From assembly GCA_963810525.1 (NCBI GenBank), contig CAWENB010000001.1, positions 76,239 through 140,238 on the forward strand: a DNA stretch of 64,000 nt, in the 5' to 3' direction. Below the pieces are notes generated by a model, which was given only the letters and a program-made list of their open reading frames with translations, searched no databases and had not been told where the DNA came from. Made by a program: the position numbers and the translations under genes. How positions within the stretch are numbered: position 1 is the first letter of the stretch; the number at the start of each line of letters is the position of its first letter. This document shows positions 61,775-64,000 of this stretch, piece by piece. Source of the stretch: JAICLK01 sp963810525 (GTDB lineage Bacteria > Patescibacteriota > Saccharimonadia > Saccharimonadales > UBA4665).

Positions 61775-63381
61775 CTAGCATTCATTGGAGAGTGTTCTAG
61801 TGCTTTTCGGTCGATTTTGCCGTTTTGATTAAGCGGTAGGTCGCCAAGCATAATATATTTTTGAGGGGCCATGAGGGTAGGCAGATGGCGGAAGACCAGT
61901 TGACGGATGCTAGCTTCATGCACGGTCTGACCTGGTTCAGTAACAATAAAGGCTACCAGTTGTCTATCGCTTTTCCGGTCATCGGAACGTAACTGGACAA
62001 CCACCGACTTTTTGACTTCGGGCGAGCTGTCCAAAACCGCTTCAATCTCGGCCGGCTCAATCCGCATACCATGCAGTTTAATTTGCGAGTCAGTGCGTTC
62101 AATCCAGATGATGTTACCGTCAGGCCGGTACTTGGCCCGGTCGCCGGTTCTATACAACCGCTCGCGGGGACCGGGTTTAAATGGATTGGTAATGAAGTGT
62201 TCCTCGGTTAATTTGTCGAGATGGAGATAACCGCGGGCTAGCCCGACACCGCCGATGTACAGTTCACCGGGTTGGCCAACTGGAACCTGCTGTAATTGCT
62301 CGTCGAGAATATAGGCGTAAGTATTGGCGATTGGCTTACCGATCGGCAGGAGCGGTTCATTACTTAGGTCGTCGGTCAACGCAGTCGTATATACCGTAGA
62401 TGTAATGGTAGTCTCGGTCGTTCCGTAAGCTGCCAGTAGGCGTACTTTTGTAGCTCCTTGGAGCGTTTTCCATTGGTTGAGCGTCTTAGTTAGAACCTCT
62501 TCACTCCCGGCGATGACAAGTCTGAGACTCGACGGTATCGGCAAGGCATTGGCATGCAAATATTCCGTCCAGTCGCTCCAGAGCGGTGCGGGAATATTCA
62601 ATATGGTGTAGCCGAATTTCGTTATACACACGGTAAAATCTTCCATCGTAATAAATCGTGAGCCGTTATATACGAGCGTGCAGCCAGACACGAGCGGCGG
62701 AATGGTTTCTTCGATGGTCATATCGAAACTTATAGGTGCCATGAGTGTGATACGATCGGATGGTTTCAGTTCGATCATGGTGCTAAAGACTGTTGCATGA
62801 TTAACCGTGGAACGGTGTGTTATGATGACGCCCTTGGGACGACCGGTCGATCCAGACGTATAGGCTATATATGCAGCGTCCTCGGGTGTGGTGATGGAGT
62901 TTAGATTGCTGCCGTCAAGTGCAAACAGCTGCTCACTGATCCGGCGTACGCCCATACTGGGGACCCGATTGGCGATTGCCGCCGGCGGGGTGCTAGTGTC
63001 GTAGAGTAACAGAACGGGATGAGCATCCGATACTATATACGCGAACCGGTCAATGGGAGTATGGGCATCGAAGAGTAAGTAGGTACCGCCGGCTTTCCAA
63101 ATTGCCAGCATGCATAGAATAGTTTGAGTGGGGTCCGCGATATAACAGCCGACAATCGATTCCTTAGTTACCCCTTGCTGACGAAGATGGCGGGCAAGGC
63201 GGTTAGTATAGTCGTTTATTTCGTGATAGGAAAAATGCCGTCGGTCATCAATGAGCGCGACGGCATCCGGCGATTTAGAAACCTGGGATTCAAAAAGTTG
63301 GTGAATACAGCGATCCAATAAAGGCGTATCGGTATTATTCCAGGCCGGATCAGGCATGGGGGGTAAGTCGTTATTGTGCAA
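61771..63381 (-). CDS. Free-standing NRPS-type adenylation domain protein
   Basis: 536 aa of the ANL superfamily. Core motifs are A3 YTSGSTGRPKGV, A4 FDMTIEE with the Asp that binds the amino group of amino acids, A5 AAYGTTET, A7 YRTGDRAKY, A8 IKLHGMRIEPAEIE and A10 NQNGKIDRKAL with the catalytic Lys. It should activate an amino acid as its adenylate. There is no carrier or condensation domain, so it needs a partner encoded elsewhere. Start TTG 63381 with AAGGA upstream; ATG 63357 is an alternative. TATAAT lies at 63406-63411 on the minus strand. Confidence 0.88.
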   Translation of the reverse strand: MHNNDLPPMPDPAWNNTDTPLLDRCIHQLFESQVSKSPDAVALIDDRRHFSYHEINDYTNRLARHLRQQGVTKESIVGCYIADPTQTILCMLAIWKAGGTYLLFDAHTPIDRFAYIVSDAHPVLLLYDTSTPPAAIANRVPSMGVRRISEQLFALDGSNLNSITTPEDAAYIAYTSGSTGRPKGVIITHRSTVNHATVFSTMIELKPSDRITLMAPISFDMTIEETIPPLVSGCTLVYNGSRFITMEDFTVCITKFGYTILNIPAPLWSDWTEYLHANALPIPSSLRLVIAGSEEVLTKTLNQWKTLQGATKVRLLAAYGTTETTITSTVYTTALTDDLSNEPLLPIGKPIANTYAYILDEQLQQVPVGQPGELYIGGVGLARGYLHLDKLTEEHFITNPFKPGPRERLYRTGDRAKYRPDGNIIWIERTDSQIKLHGMRIEPAEIEAVLDSSPEVKKSVVVQLRSDDRKSDRQLVAFIVTEPGQTVHEASIRQLVFRHLPTLMAPQKYIMLGDLPLNQNGKIDRKALEHSPMNAS

Positions 63382-63411
63382 GACATTCCTTACGGTTACG
63401 CTAGCATTATA

Positions 63412-64000
63412 CGTAAGTATAATTCAAAAGTGGTTTGCCCTAGAAGATTCAAGACGACAATACTAGTCACATGACCAGCACCAGATTCCGGCAACGGTCT
63501 AAGCATTAGCATGTGGAGTGGCTTTCAGATAGCGAGCATGGAAGATCTCTAATTTCCGGTCGGTCTGAATATCTAATAGAAAAAGTAGCTTAAGACGTAT
63601 GGTGTTTGCCTGTGTGGACGATTTATTATAACGGATCAACAGTAATCATCTAATTGTAAAACGACGAGGCAAAATCGTCAGGACTTTATGTTTGGGCACT
63701 ATGCAGATAACGCAGAATGCATACAATATTATCGCATTGTGTGGAATGCAGTACGTTACAGTAGTGACAGGGAAGGGTTGTAACGATGCAATGCGAGATG
63801 TGGTCGCAAGAGCCGTAGCCGGTCTTTGTGTCGGGTGTACGAGACAATTTTGGTTAGCTCCCTGATTTTCATTCTCGCGTCCCAAAGACGCCGGTCACAC
63901 TGAACCGTAGTAACTAAGACGTGATCTGCCGCCGCCCTACGTTACGAGTTGAAAAATAAGTTGGCGGTAACTTTATTCCAGACGGACACCGCGAATTCGG
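63412..64000. other. Stretch without a recognisable gene
   Basis: No convincing coding frame, RNA gene or repeat copy. A 79-codon minus-strand frame at 63646-63885 lacks a promoter, a ribosome site and protein-like composition. The right edge of the window cuts whatever follows. Confidence 0.45.

Noticed and set aside
63646..63885. 79-codon minus-strand frame near the right edge
   Set aside because: No promoter, no ribosome site and no protein-like pattern.

Overview
The window looks like a chromosomal segment of a Patescibacteria/CPR organism, most like Candidatus Saccharibacteria. This is inferred from gene content: a compact AlaRS, a SecG gene next to a membrane-anchored oligopeptide-binding protein, a baseplate-J-like membrane protein beside an FtsA-like ATPase, and no biosynthetic operons. 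No rRNA gene is present to confirm it. Many genes end in TGA, so the ordinary bacterial code applies.

Layout. 1-42.4 kb is mostly core: alaS, a large protein ending in a WhiB iron-sulfur domain, an ftsA-like gene, a baseplate-J-like gene with ruvX and mltG, a LysM-CHAP peptidoglycan hydrolase, obg, an FkbM methyltransferase, an IS30-family element, sbcB, uvrA (broken by eight single-base insertions), dedA, a secreted G1 glutamic peptidase, rplY, four tandem ABC exporters in two coupled pairs (one split by an insertion sequence), trhO, uvrC (broken by seven indels), and a pepP/holin-like/secG/peptide-binding run. From 42.4 to 61.8 kb the window is accessory: two tRNA-Leu genes with different anticodons, a LigT-like gene, a dead SDR gene, an S53 peptidase, a ricin-type lectin, a broken HAD gene, a FAD-linked oxidase, a PQ-loop-like membrane protein, two more identical copies of the 1089-bp IS, an IS66 element, dinB, a ClC channel and a PLD-like protein. 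A free-standing NRPS-type adenylation domain closes the window.

The main candidate for something undescribed is a composite repeat found five times, plus one partial copy, between 43 and 61.5 kb, always in the same orientation. On the minus strand each full copy carries a short conserved coding stretch ending in Glu/Asp codons. Those codons double as a Shine-Dalgarno sequence for an overlapping start codon of a second reading frame (MN-(N/S)-LLS...). In one copy that second frame is a PLD-like (HKD) protein. Several copies also carry a terminator-like hairpin and a tRNA-Leu T-arm-like string.

Regulation: at least fifteen genes have a -10 hexamer, often with an extended TGn, ending only 6-10 nt before the start codon, which predicts leaderless mRNAs. 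Co-transcribed genes and a few others use Shine-Dalgarno sequences instead. The two acid-type secreted peptidases, the lectin, the ABC exporters and the wall hydrolases fit a host-associated lifestyle, possibly in an acidic habitat. That lifestyle is inference.
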